A DNA stretch of 8,151 nt from Bacillota bacterium (GTDB lineage Bacteria; Bacillota; Clostridia; Christensenellales; CAG-138), in the NCBI GenBank assembly GCA_023458355.1, contig JAEWZS010000226.1, positions 1-8,151 on the forward strand, in the 5' to 3' direction. The notes under the pieces were generated by a model that saw only the letters and a program-made list of their open reading frames with translations, ran no database searches and was not told the origin of the DNA. Positions 1-5,079 of the stretch are shown one piece after another. Positions within the stretch are counted from its first letter, which is position 1. Each line of letters starts with the position of its first letter. Made by a program: the position numbers and the translations under genes.

Positions 1-363
1 CTGGGTTTTGGCGGTATATTGCCAAGCTACGGCGGCAATATGTGCGAGCTTCACCCTCTCGCGGTTCGCGAGGATATGCGTAATAAAGGTATCGGCACAG
101 CCATTGTACATGCGCTTGAGGATGCGGCACGGCAAAAAGGCGCATATACAATGTGGCTCGGCGCGGATGATGAAAGGGAAAAGGGTGAAACCTCTCTCGC
201 GAACGTCGATCTTTTTGATGACCTCCCCTACCGCATCAAAAACTTTCAAGCAGGTATGCATCAAACCGCATTCTACCTTAAGCTAGGGTATCAGATAATC
301 GGCGTAATGCCCGATGCAAACGGTAAAGGCAAACCGGATATCTATATGGGAAAACAGCTATAA
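1..363 (+). CDS. AAC(6')-like GNAT N-acetyltransferase, 3' part
   Basis: The reading frame is open from the first base, so the gene begins upstream of the window and only its last 120 residues are visible. An in-frame TTG at 19 has no ribosome-binding site and is not a credible start. The fragment has GNAT features: a CELHPLAV strand, then a V-R-E-D-M-R-N-K-G-I-G acetyl-CoA loop (residues 22-32), and a C-terminal half with WLGADDE, TSLANVDLF, FYLKLGY and PDANGKGKPDIYM. That combination resembles aminoglycoside 6'-N-acetyltransferases, cytosolic enzymes that transfer acetyl from acetyl-CoA to the 6'-amino group. Members of this group run roughly 145-185 residues, so perhaps 30-60 N-terminal residues are missing. 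Family-level similarity does not establish aminoglycoside resistance; many chromosomal relatives have unknown substrates. A strong terminator follows the stop codon. Confidence 0.85.
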   Translation: MGFGGILPSYGGNMCELHPLAVREDMRNKGIGTAIVHALEDAARQKGAYTMWLGADDEREKGETSLANVDLFDDLPYRIKNFQAGMHQTAFYLKLGYQIIGVMPDANGKGKPDIYMGKQL

Positions 364-373
364 AGAAAAACAC

Positions 374-407
374 AAAAAAGCCTCGGATAATTCCGAGGCT
401 TTTTTTT
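374..407 (+). terminator. Intrinsic terminator of the acetyltransferase gene
   Basis: A perfect stem of AAGCCTCGG (378-386) and CCGAGGCTT (393-401) encloses the loop ATAATT and runs into a T-tract to 407. The A-run before the stem pairs with the T-tract, so it could also act on the minus strand. It begins 11 bases after the acetyltransferase stop. Confidence 0.9.
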
Positions 408-471
408 AAGAGTTCGCGGGCGGATACTGTCCGCCCCTACGGGTGGTTCGGAGGGTCGAAACCCTCCGGAG

Positions 472-587
472 GCTCTAACCCGGCTTCGGCGGCGTGTACA
501 CGTCCGGCGAAGCCGGAGCCCTTTGGGCCAAGGCCTTTGGCCTTGCGTGCCGAAACGGATAGAAAACCGAGGGTTTTCTTACCTCTC
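472..587. repeat. Repeat module, copy A (with 49-nt insertion)
   Basis: Three blocks match copy B at 2836-2900 in order. The first (472-499) is GCTC-N4-CCGGCTTCGGCGGC followed by one variable base and TGTAC. The second is GCCGAAACGGAT (549-560). The third is a GAAAACC/GGTTTTC hairpin (562-578) followed by three bases and CCTCTC (582-587). Bases 500-548 have no counterpart in copy B, where the first two blocks abut directly. The inserted stretch holds the right arm CGAAGCCGG and the CAAGGCC-TTT-GGCCTTG hairpin. Confidence 0.8.
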
Positions 588-650
588 GCAGCCGCGGCCC
601 GGGAGAGCCCGCGGGCTCGAGAGGCGGATGCGAAAAACGCCCGAAGGGAC

Positions 651-682
651 TCAAGCCAGTGACCCAAAGGTCACTGGCTTGA
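651..682 (-). terminator. Long perfect stem-loop after the CAP gene; possible terminator
   Basis: TCAAGCCAGTGACC (651-664) pairs perfectly with 669-682 around a 4-base loop. On the minus strand it starts 7 bases past the CAP stop codon. No T-run follows it directly. A short CCC/GGG hairpin with a UUCG-type loop and then five T's come next (about 650 down to 633). A terminator or mRNA 3'-end protector is possible but not proven. Confidence 0.5.
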
Positions 683-688
683 CAGGCG

Positions 689-1756
689 TTAGCCTGTAAA
701 ATGCTGCGTCCAATAGTTGCCATCCGCTACATAGCCTACACCGATTGTAGTGTAGCTTGCGTTGAGGATGTTTGCACGGTGACCGGGGGAATTCATCCAA
801 CCGTCCATAACGGACTCAGGAGAGGAATAACCCATGGCAATATTCTCACCCGCGGTACGGTACGAGATGCCGAATGCTTTCATCATGTCAAACGGAGACC
901 CATAGGTCGGGCTCGTATGCGAGAAATAGCGGTTATCATGCATATCCTGCGACTTGGCTCTTGCCACGTCCGATAGCTTGGAGCTGAGCGTGAGAGGCGC
1001 TAAGCCGTTAAGCGCACGCTGCTCGTTAACAAGCTCCACAACCCGCTTCTCGAAAGCGAGGTTATCGCTGCCCTGCGGAATCGTCGGCTTTACCGTAGGC
1101 TTCGCTGTAGGCACAGCGGTGGGTTTAGCCGTAGCCGCAGGCGTTTGCGTTATGACAGGCGTGGCGGTAGGCTTTGCCGTGGGGGCTAAAGTTGCGGTAG
1201 GCTCCGCTGTCGGCTTTGCCGTAGCTACGGGTGTCTCAACGGGCTTGTCCGTAGCGACAGGGGTCGTTGCAGGCGTCGGAGTGGGCTTTACGGTGTTAAA
1301 GCAATTCGAATTTGCGATCAGCTTCTTTAGAAGTTCGTTGATCGTAGTATTGAGCCTTAAGTTCGAACGCCCGGAACCGGCGATTACCGAATCGACGATG
1401 TTATTACCGTAAGAAGCCTGGTTCTTGATAGCTTCAAGCGCATTCTTCGCGCTGCTAACGGTGTTTTTTGTGGTGCCTGTGCAAGCATTTGCATTAGCGC
1501 TTACATCACTGTCTTTGCAGCTGTCAGACACTTTGCAGTCAACATTGCTTAGGCAATCGTTTGCTGCTGCATTATCGCAGTCGCTGAGGTTCAATACATT
1601 GCCGCTGCTGCAGTTTTGCAGCGTCTCAATGAAATTGCTTAGGTCCATGCGGACTTGGGTGCCCGTCGGGCAATACGTTGCCGGTGCGGCATAGGCGACC
1701 GAGGAAATTCCCAAAAGGAGTAGGGCTGCCATGACCGCGATTATTTTTTTCTTCAT
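689..1756 (-). CDS. Secreted cysteine-rich, Thr/Pro-linker, CAP-domain protein
   Basis: A 355-residue exported protein. ATG 1756 is chosen because AGGAGG (1765-1770) lies 8 bases upstream; the GTG at 1765 would overlap that site. Residues 1-23 are a signal peptide (KKK, hydrophobic core, AYA before APA) with no lipobox. Residues 24-156 form an unrecognised domain with eight cysteines (29, 49, 60, 68, 74, 80, 92, 152). Residues 157-228 are a Thr/Pro/Ala/Lys linker. Residues 233-355 are a CAP/SCP domain of the bacterial YkwD type with YFSHTSP (H280), GENIA (E304), SPGHRANI (H326) and GVGY...YWTQHF. These positions match the cavity His/Glu residues of the family. CAP proteins act outside the cell, but bacterial substrates are poorly known. 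The stop codon lies inside a hairpin of element A. CAP identity is confident; the role of the N-terminal domain is unknown. Confidence 0.93.
   Translation of the reverse strand: MKKKIIAVMAALLLLGISSVAYAAPATYCPTGTQVRMDLSNFIETLQNCSSGNVLNLSDCDNAAANDCLSNVDCKVSDSCKDSDVSANANACTGTTKNTVSSAKNALEAIKNQASYGNNIVDSVIAGSGRSNLRLNTTINELLKKLIANSNCFNTVKPTPTPATTPVATDKPVETPVATAKPTAEPTATLAPTAKPTATPVITQTPAATAKPTAVPTAKPTVKPTIPQGSDNLAFEKRVVELVNEQRALNGLAPLTLSSKLSDVARAKSQDMHDNRYFSHTSPTYGSPFDMMKAFGISYRTAGENIAMGYSSPESVMDGWMNSPGHRANILNASYTTIGVGYVADGNYWTQHFTG
1073..1288 (-). repeat. Degenerate coding repeat: Thr/Pro linker
   Basis: About 72 codons encode irregular repeats of the type TAKPTA, TPVAT and PTATP between the cysteine-rich and CAP domains. 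At the DNA level, variants of GTAGGCTTTGCCGT recur on the plus strand. Such linkers usually span the cell wall or separate domains and change length by slippage or recombination. Confidence 0.85.
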
Positions 1757-1764
1757 GGTTTTCA

Positions 1765-1770
1765 CCTCCT
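1765..1770 (-). promoter_or_regulatory. Ribosome-binding site fixing the CAP start
   Basis: A perfect AGGAGG on the minus strand lies 8 bases before ATG 1756. It rules out the GTG at 1765, whose G is the last base of the site. Confidence 0.9.
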
Positions 1771-2097
1771 AGGGTCAATTCTACGTGCTGCATATGCAAA
1801 AAAGATACCTGTAAATGCTTCCATACATGGTTTCATCGTCCAGAAAAAAGGGGATTTTTGAAGTGCTGCGAGGCAAGCCTTGGAATTTTTGTGCTGTAAT
1901 AAATTCGTATCTTTTTTTCTGAAAACATACATGCAGACTTAAAAAACACCGATTTACCTCGAAGGTGCAAATTTGGAAAAAAATAGGCATATTCCGTATC
2001 TGCATAAAAATCCGATATATTTAAGGTAACATTGCCATTTTGCTACATTTGCAGCTGTTTTTTACAAATCGTTCACGCAATCTCCGTTTATTAAGCG
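1771..2097. other. AT-rich divergent spacer, no gene
   Basis: This stretch separates the CAP and TetR genes. It is AT-rich with several A/T tracts. An open frame on the minus strand (1781-2005) has no ribosome-binding site or recognisable composition and is not called. The CAP promoter should lie here, but no -35/-10 pair with 16-18 base spacing stands out. No riboswitch or tRNA was recognised. Confidence 0.6.
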
Positions 2098-2113
2098 TTG
2101 AAACTTAGTCAAC
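2097..2113 (+). promoter_or_regulatory. Candidate operator over the tetR -35
   Basis: The inverted repeat GTTGA-N7-TCAAC covers the -35 hexamer and the start of the spacer. A dyad here is where a TetR-type repressor could block its own promoter. The five-base arms are short, so chance is possible. Confidence 0.35.
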
Positions 2114-2126
2114 TGTCCATTATACT
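2098..2126 (+). promoter_or_regulatory. Vegetative promoter of the tetR-like gene
   Basis: TTGAAA (2098-2103), a 17-base spacer and TATACT (2121-2126) match the sigma-A consensus well. Transcription should start near 2133, giving a leader of about 35 bases that contains AGGAGG. Confidence 0.85.
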
Positions 2127-2166
2127 ATAGATATGTTTAATTTGGTTGATTTCTTAGGAGGCGTAT

Positions 2167-2745
2167 ATGGGTAATTTGAACGACAGGCGCGTGCGCAAAA
2201 CCAAAGCGGTGATACGCAGGTCGCTTACAGAGTTATTGAAGATAAAGGAGCTCAACGACATTTCTGTGAGCGAGCTTACAAAACTAAGCGATATAAGCCG
2301 CGGTACATTCTATTTACATTACAAAAACGTGTTTGATCTGTTCGAGCAAACAGAAAACGAGCTTGTGGAGGATGTGGGCGCAATATTATTCAGCCACCGA
2401 ACAGATGCTCAGTGGCTTTCCACACCGGCACTTATTGAATTGTTCAGTTATGTTGCCTCCAATGCAGACGTGTTCGCTGCGATGCTTCGCGTGAAGGAAA
2501 CGGAGTTTTTTAAAAAGCTCACCACGCAATTTAAGCCCAAGACCAAAGAGGATTGGCGCGTACTTTTTCCGAATGTAGAGGAAGGCATGTTTGAATATTG
2601 TTATACATTCAGCGCGAACGGCTGTGCTGCACTCATGAAGCTATGGTTCGAATCCGGTATGAAAGAAACCCCGGAAGTGATAGCCGATTTTGCACGCAAG
2701 CTTATCAACAACGTGCTTGCTGCCGCTTCAAATTGGAAGAGCTAA
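2167..2745 (+). CDS. TetR/AcrR-family transcriptional regulator
   Basis: A 192-residue cytosolic DNA-binding protein, near the usual TetR length. ATG 2167 follows AGGAGG (2156-2161) by 5 bases. The N-terminus holds the TetR helix-turn-helix: DRRVRKTKAVIRRSL (6-20), then ISVSELTKLSDISRGTFYLHYKN (32-54), ending in the typical recognition-helix motif RGTFYLHY. The C-terminal half is helical and resembles the TetR_C_8-like ligand-binding domain found in many Firmicute regulators. It is monocistronic, with its own promoter and terminator. Neither neighbour is a transporter or enzyme of the kind usually paired with TetR repressors, so the regulon and ligand cannot be inferred. The dyad at its -35 suggests autoregulation. 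The family call is secure; the effector is unknown. Confidence 0.92.
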   Translation: MGNLNDRRVRKTKAVIRRSLTELLKIKELNDISVSELTKLSDISRGTFYLHYKNVFDLFEQTENELVEDVGAILFSHRTDAQWLSTPALIELFSYVASNADVFAAMLRVKETEFFKKLTTQFKPKTKEDWRVLFPNVEEGMFEYCYTFSANGCAALMKLWFESGMKETPEVIADFARKLINNVLAAASNWKS

Positions 2746-2772
2746 GTAAAGCCGTATTTTCGAATATAAAAG

Positions 2773-2803
2773 CGGAGTTTCCATCGGAAACTCCGTTTAT
2801 TTA
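2773..2803 (+). terminator. Intrinsic terminator of the tetR-like gene
   Basis: CGGAGTTTCC (2773-2782), loop ATC, and GGAAACTCCG (2786-2795) form a perfect 10-bp stem followed by TTTATTTA. It begins 28 bases after the stop codon. Confidence 0.9.
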
Positions 2804-2835
2804 CTTTGGAGGTTTAAAGGTTGCAGCTCTTGACA

Positions 2836-2900
2836 GCTCAATTCCGGCTTCGGCGGCATGTACGCCGAAACGGATGAAATCCGTAGGATTTCGTTCCTCT
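2836..2900. repeat. Repeat module, copy B (compact form)
   Basis: This is the counterpart of 472-587. It carries GCTC-N4-CCGGCTTCGGCGGC, one variable base and TGTAC (2836-2863), immediately followed by GCCGAAACGGAT (2864-2875). A GAAATCC/GGATTTC hairpin and, three bases on, CCTCT follow. Compared with copy A, the A-T pair inside the small hairpin is replaced by T-A, so pairing is kept. Confidence 0.8.
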
Positions 2901-2940
2901 CACGGTTCTGCGGCCGCGCTGTAGGCGCAGCAAAACCGTG

Positions 2941-2991
2941 AAAAACCCTGCCGTAGCAGTCTCGCGGAAATGGCATACGACATTTCCGCGA
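2941..2991 (-). terminator. Possible two-hairpin terminator of degV
   Basis: On the minus strand, 11 bases past the degV stop, an 11-bp perfect stem (2991-2962, 8-base loop) is followed by CTGC-TACG-GCAG (2959-2948). That second hairpin has a stable UNCG tetraloop and is followed by GGTTTTTC. The short second stem with five T's could terminate transcription. The same arrangement follows the CAP gene in element A. Confidence 0.5.
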
Positions 2992-3002
2992 AAGCGCAGC
3001 GC

Positions 3003-3830
3003 CTAAAAGGCTAATACTACACCGCCCTCATTTGCATACATCGAGCTTGCACAGCTTGTGGGGAGCACCAAAACCTCGCGAAAGCGGTAGCGCTCGCGTA
3101 TCGCATCCGCAAGCTTTTGTGCAAGCGGTAAATTGTTGCAATGGGAAATGACTGCACTCTCACCCTCAGTGTTTTTACCGCTTGCCTCCACGGTATCCGC
3201 AAGCTTTTGAAGCACCTGCTTTTCGCCTCGAGCATGGGAAAAAAGCGCAATATTGCCATCGCCATCCGCGCCCATTACAAGCTTGATGCCTAAAATGGAC
3301 ACAAGTCTTTCGGTAATCCTGTGGAGACGTCCGTTCTTTTGCAGATTGGTGAGGTTTTCCAAAACGAAATAGGTCTTCATTTCTTTAATGAAACTTTCCA
3401 TCGCGCGAATGATGTTTGCGCGCTCTAAACCCTGCCGCAGCAGGTCATAAAGCTTTCTAACCACGAGCGCTTCACCCGCGGATGCGCTTTTAGAATCAAA
3501 CACATGCACGACCGCGCCCTCGGCTTGTGCAAGTTCCTTGCCTGTCATAGCACTCCCGTAGGAGCCTGAAAGGTTAGACGAGACCGTTACGGCATAGCAT
3601 TCCTTTGCATCCACAAAGGCGTCATAATACATGCCCGGCGGAGGACATGAAGACGTAATTTTCTGTGCTGCGCGCATGTCGCTTAGGAAGTTCTGCTTGT
3701 CCAAACTACCGTTATCCTCGTAGCTTTTGCCATCGAGGTGCAAAAAGATAGGTATTATTTTCGCCTCATACAGCGCGCAGAGCTGCTCGTTTAGATCGCT
3801 CAGGCTGTCTGCGATAATTTTAAATGACAT
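3003..3830 (-). CDS. DegV family fatty-acid-binding protein
   Basis: A 275-residue cytosolic protein, normal for DegV (about 280). ATG 3830 is preferred: MSFKIIADS matches the usual DegV N-terminus, GGAG lies 9 bases upstream, and the predicted transcription start is near 3865. An ATG at 3863 would be almost leaderless with no ribosome-binding site. Motifs include ADSLSDL (7-13), ITSSCPPP (58-65, the TSxPxP-type segment), SSNLSGSYGSA, VFDSKSASAGEA, and LTNLQKNGRLHRI, the conserved Leu/GR segment. DegV/FakB proteins bind a fatty acid and, where FakA is present, present it for phosphorylation; no FakA is in view. The C-terminus reads SMYANEGGVVLAF, replacing the common HxGPG-type ending, which suggests a variant subfamily. 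It is divergent from the AraC regulator and probably controlled by it. Confidence 0.92.
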   Translation of the reverse strand: MSFKIIADSLSDLNEQLCALYEAKIIPIFLHLDGKSYEDNGSLDKQNFLSDMRAAQKITSSCPPPGMYYDAFVDAKECYAVTVSSNLSGSYGSAMTGKELAQAEGAVVHVFDSKSASAGEALVVRKLYDLLRQGLERANIIRAMESFIKEMKTYFVLENLTNLQKNGRLHRITERLVSILGIKLVMGADGDGNIALFSHARGEKQVLQKLADTVEASGKNTEGESAVISHCNNLPLAQKLADAIRERYRFREVLVLPTSCASSMYANEGGVVLAF

Positions 3831-3856
3831 GGATAACTTCTCCGTTCCAGGTATAA

Positions 3857-3884
3857 ATTGCATTCTTATTAATTATATTGCATT
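3857..3884. promoter_or_regulatory. Direct repeat ATTGCATT x2, candidate AraC operator
   Basis: ATTGCATT occurs at 3857-3864 and 3877-3884, a 20-bp start-to-start spacing of about two helical turns. AraC-family proteins commonly bind direct half-sites spaced like this. The pair overlaps the -10 and start region of the degV promoter, which would favour repression of degV. Confidence 0.45.
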
Positions 3885-3900
3885 TTTCTCTCCGTCGCAA
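3872..3900 (-). promoter_or_regulatory. Vegetative promoter of degV
   Basis: On the minus strand, TTGCGA (3900-3895), a 17-base spacer and a perfect TATAAT (3877-3872) are present. The start of transcription should be near 3865, giving a leader of about 35 bases with GGAG ahead of ATG 3830. Confidence 0.85.
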
Positions 3901-4007
3901 TTCAGGGAATGTGAAACCTTTGTGTATTTCAAGCTTGATTTTGTTTTTTGCGTATAAAAGCATATTACTCGCTTGTAATCTTGCAAAAAACGTTTTATCC
4001 TAAAAGC

Positions 4008-4016
4008 AGAGGTGAG
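4008..4016 (+). promoter_or_regulatory. Ribosome-binding site of the araC-like gene
   Basis: AGAGGTGAG lies 7 bases before ATG 4024. The GTG at 4012 sits inside this site, so it is unlikely to be the start codon. Confidence 0.7.
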
Positions 4017-4023
4017 ATGCAGC

Positions 4024-4866
4024 ATGACACACGAGCAGACTACGGAGAAGCGCGGTTATTTAAATGAGGATTTCCGCCTGTTCCATATACGCGACAAACG
4101 CGTACTGGAACTCGATTATCATTATCACGAGTTCGACAAGATCGTCGTGTTTTTAAGCGGCAAGGTAACGTACTTGATGGAAGGAAAGTCCTACTTTCTT
4201 TCGCCCTACGATATTTTACTCGTTGGCCGCGACCAAATCCACCGGCCCGTCATCGATACCACAGAGCCTTATGAGCGTATCGTACTTTGGATGAACGCGT
4301 CCTACCTATCTGAGCACAGCACGGAGGAAAGCGACCTTAGCCGCTGCTTTAGACTCGCCCGGGAGCGCGGATTCGGGCTTTTACGCCTTGAAGGGAACGA
4401 GCGCTTTACACTGATGCGCCATCTTAAAGAAACCGAGGAAGCGCTCCATTCTAAGGAATTTGCGCATGAGCTATTAGCAAAACTATGTTTTTTACGTTTT
4501 CTTATTGAGCTTAACCGCACCGCCTATGGCGATAAAACAGCTTTGAATACCGAGGCATACCGAAGCGACCCACGCTTAAACGATGTGATCTTTTATATCA
4601 ATGCTAATCTCGACGCCGACCTTTCACTCGACGCGCTGTGCGCAAAATTCTTCGTGAGCAAATCGCATTTGATGCACCGCTTTAAAGAGCTTACAGGTTG
4701 CACGGCGCACAACTACATACGCCAAAAAAGGCTCATACGCGCAAGCGAACTCATTCGCACGGGTTCAACTGTGACCGAGGCTTGCGCGCGTTCCGGTTTT
4801 AGCGATTATTCGGCTTTTTTGAAGGCGTTTAAGACCATGTTCGGTTGTGTCCCGAGCGAATTATAG
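4024..4866 (+). CDS. AraC-family transcriptional regulator
   Basis: A 280-residue DNA-binding regulator when started at ATG 4024; a GTG at 4012 would add four residues but overlaps the ribosome-binding site. Residues about 25-75 form a cupin-like ligand-binding domain (YHYHEFDKIVVFLSGKVTY, then YFLSPYDILLV). Residues about 185-280 form the AraC DNA-binding domain with two helix-turn-helix units: LSLDALCAKFFVSKSHLMHRFKE, then STVTEACARSGFSDYSAFLKAFK, ending in FGCVPSEL. The protein stops at the position where relatives usually carry a few more residues after PSEY. It is divergent from degV with a 193-bp spacer, the classic arrangement for local control. Effector unknown; no clear promoter was found for it. 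Confidence 0.93.
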   Translation: MTHEQTTEKRGYLNEDFRLFHIRDKRVLELDYHYHEFDKIVVFLSGKVTYLMEGKSYFLSPYDILLVGRDQIHRPVIDTTEPYERIVLWMNASYLSEHSTEESDLSRCFRLARERGFGLLRLEGNERFTLMRHLKETEEALHSKEFAHELLAKLCFLRFLIELNRTAYGDKTALNTEAYRSDPRLNDVIFYINANLDADLSLDALCAKFFVSKSHLMHRFKELTGCTAHNYIRQKRLIRASELIRTGSTVTEACARSGFSDYSAFLKAFKTMFGCVPSEL

Positions 4867-5023
4867 CGCTAAATGCCTTTTTATATTGTACGTTGATGCA
4901 CGCCGTGACAGCCTCATGATGGACATATTGAATCGGCACCTACAGGTAAAATGTTGATTTGTGTCGGAGAGGTAACGCGTTTAGACAGCGCTCGAGCTCT
5001 ACCTCCCACGGCTAATAACAAAT

Positions 5024-5060
5024 AAGGCCCGACGGAATTTTCCGCAGGGCCTTGTTTATT
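5024..5060. terminator. Bidirectional terminator between araC and PRC-barrel genes
   Basis: AAGGCCC (5024-5030) pairs with GGGCCTT (5047-5053), and inside a 2x2 internal loop CGG pairs with CCG around AATTTT. T-rich tails exist on both strands (TGTTTATT on plus, ATTTGTTATT on minus), so it can serve both convergent genes. It lies 19 bases beyond the PRC-barrel stop. Confidence 0.85.
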
Positions 5061-5079
5061 AAGATGAAGTTATCTTACT

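Larger units (their letters stand above)
411..697. repeat. Element A: dense array of intergenic hairpins
   Basis: This gap between two convergent genes is almost entirely self-complementary. In order: GGGCGGA/TCCGCCC (418-436); CGGAGGGT-CGAA-ACCCTCCG (449-468); CCGGCTTCG/CGAAGCCGG (480-516) with an inner CGTGTACACG palindrome; CAAGGCC-TTT-GGCCTTG (529-545); AGAAAACC-GAG-GGTTTTCT (561-579); CCTCTCG/CGAGAGG (582-624) enclosing the 14-bp palindrome GAGCCCGCGGGCTC (605-618); a 14-bp perfect stem (651-682); and ACAGGC-GTTA-GCCTGT (682-697), which contains the stop codon of the CAP gene. No convincing ORF, promoter or tRNA is present. Modules recur in element B (2836-2991). It is best described as a REP-like or structured-RNA repeat; its function is unknown. 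Confidence 0.8.
2836..2991. repeat. Element B: second intergenic hairpin element
   Basis: This non-coding gap between the tetR terminator and the convergent degV stop is packed with stems. They are TCCG..TTCGGCG/CGCCGAA..CGGA (2843-2874); GAAATCC-GTA-GGATTTC (2876-2892); TCACGGTT/AACCGTGA (2900-2941) with inner CTGCG/CGCAG; CTGC-CGTA-GCAG (2948-2959); and an 11-bp stem TCGCGGAAATG/CATTTCCGCGA (2962-2991). The order of modules parallels element A, including a final long stem next to the minus-strand gene. Confidence 0.8.

Noticed and set aside
445..468. tRNA T-arm resemblance (GGAGGGTCGAAACCCTCC)
   Set aside because: No TTCRANY loop and no anticodon or D arm around it; it is one hairpin of element A.
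437..723. Minus-strand open frames across element A
   Set aside because: They arise from the GC-rich palindromes, lack ribosome-binding sites and show low-complexity, unlikely protein sequence.
954..1412. Plus-strand frame with long Val/Gly/Ala-rich hydrophobic repeats
   Set aside because: It is the antisense of the Thr/Pro linker of the CAP gene; the repeats and hydrophobicity follow from that coding sequence.
1781..2005. 74-codon minus-strand frame in the divergent spacer
   Set aside because: No ribosome-binding site, AT-rich composition and no recognisable protein character.
4862..4957. Possible frameshifted extension of the AraC protein
   Set aside because: Skipping one base at 4861 would read PSEY and stay open for 31 codons. 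But 31 open codons is not unusual by chance, the AraC domain is already complete at PSEL, and the added residues match nothing I recognise.
4964..5011. tRNA-like or small RNA hairpin (GAGGTA...TACCTC)
   Set aside because: Only a six-base stem with a large loop; no T-arm consensus or acceptor stem, so no RNA gene is called.
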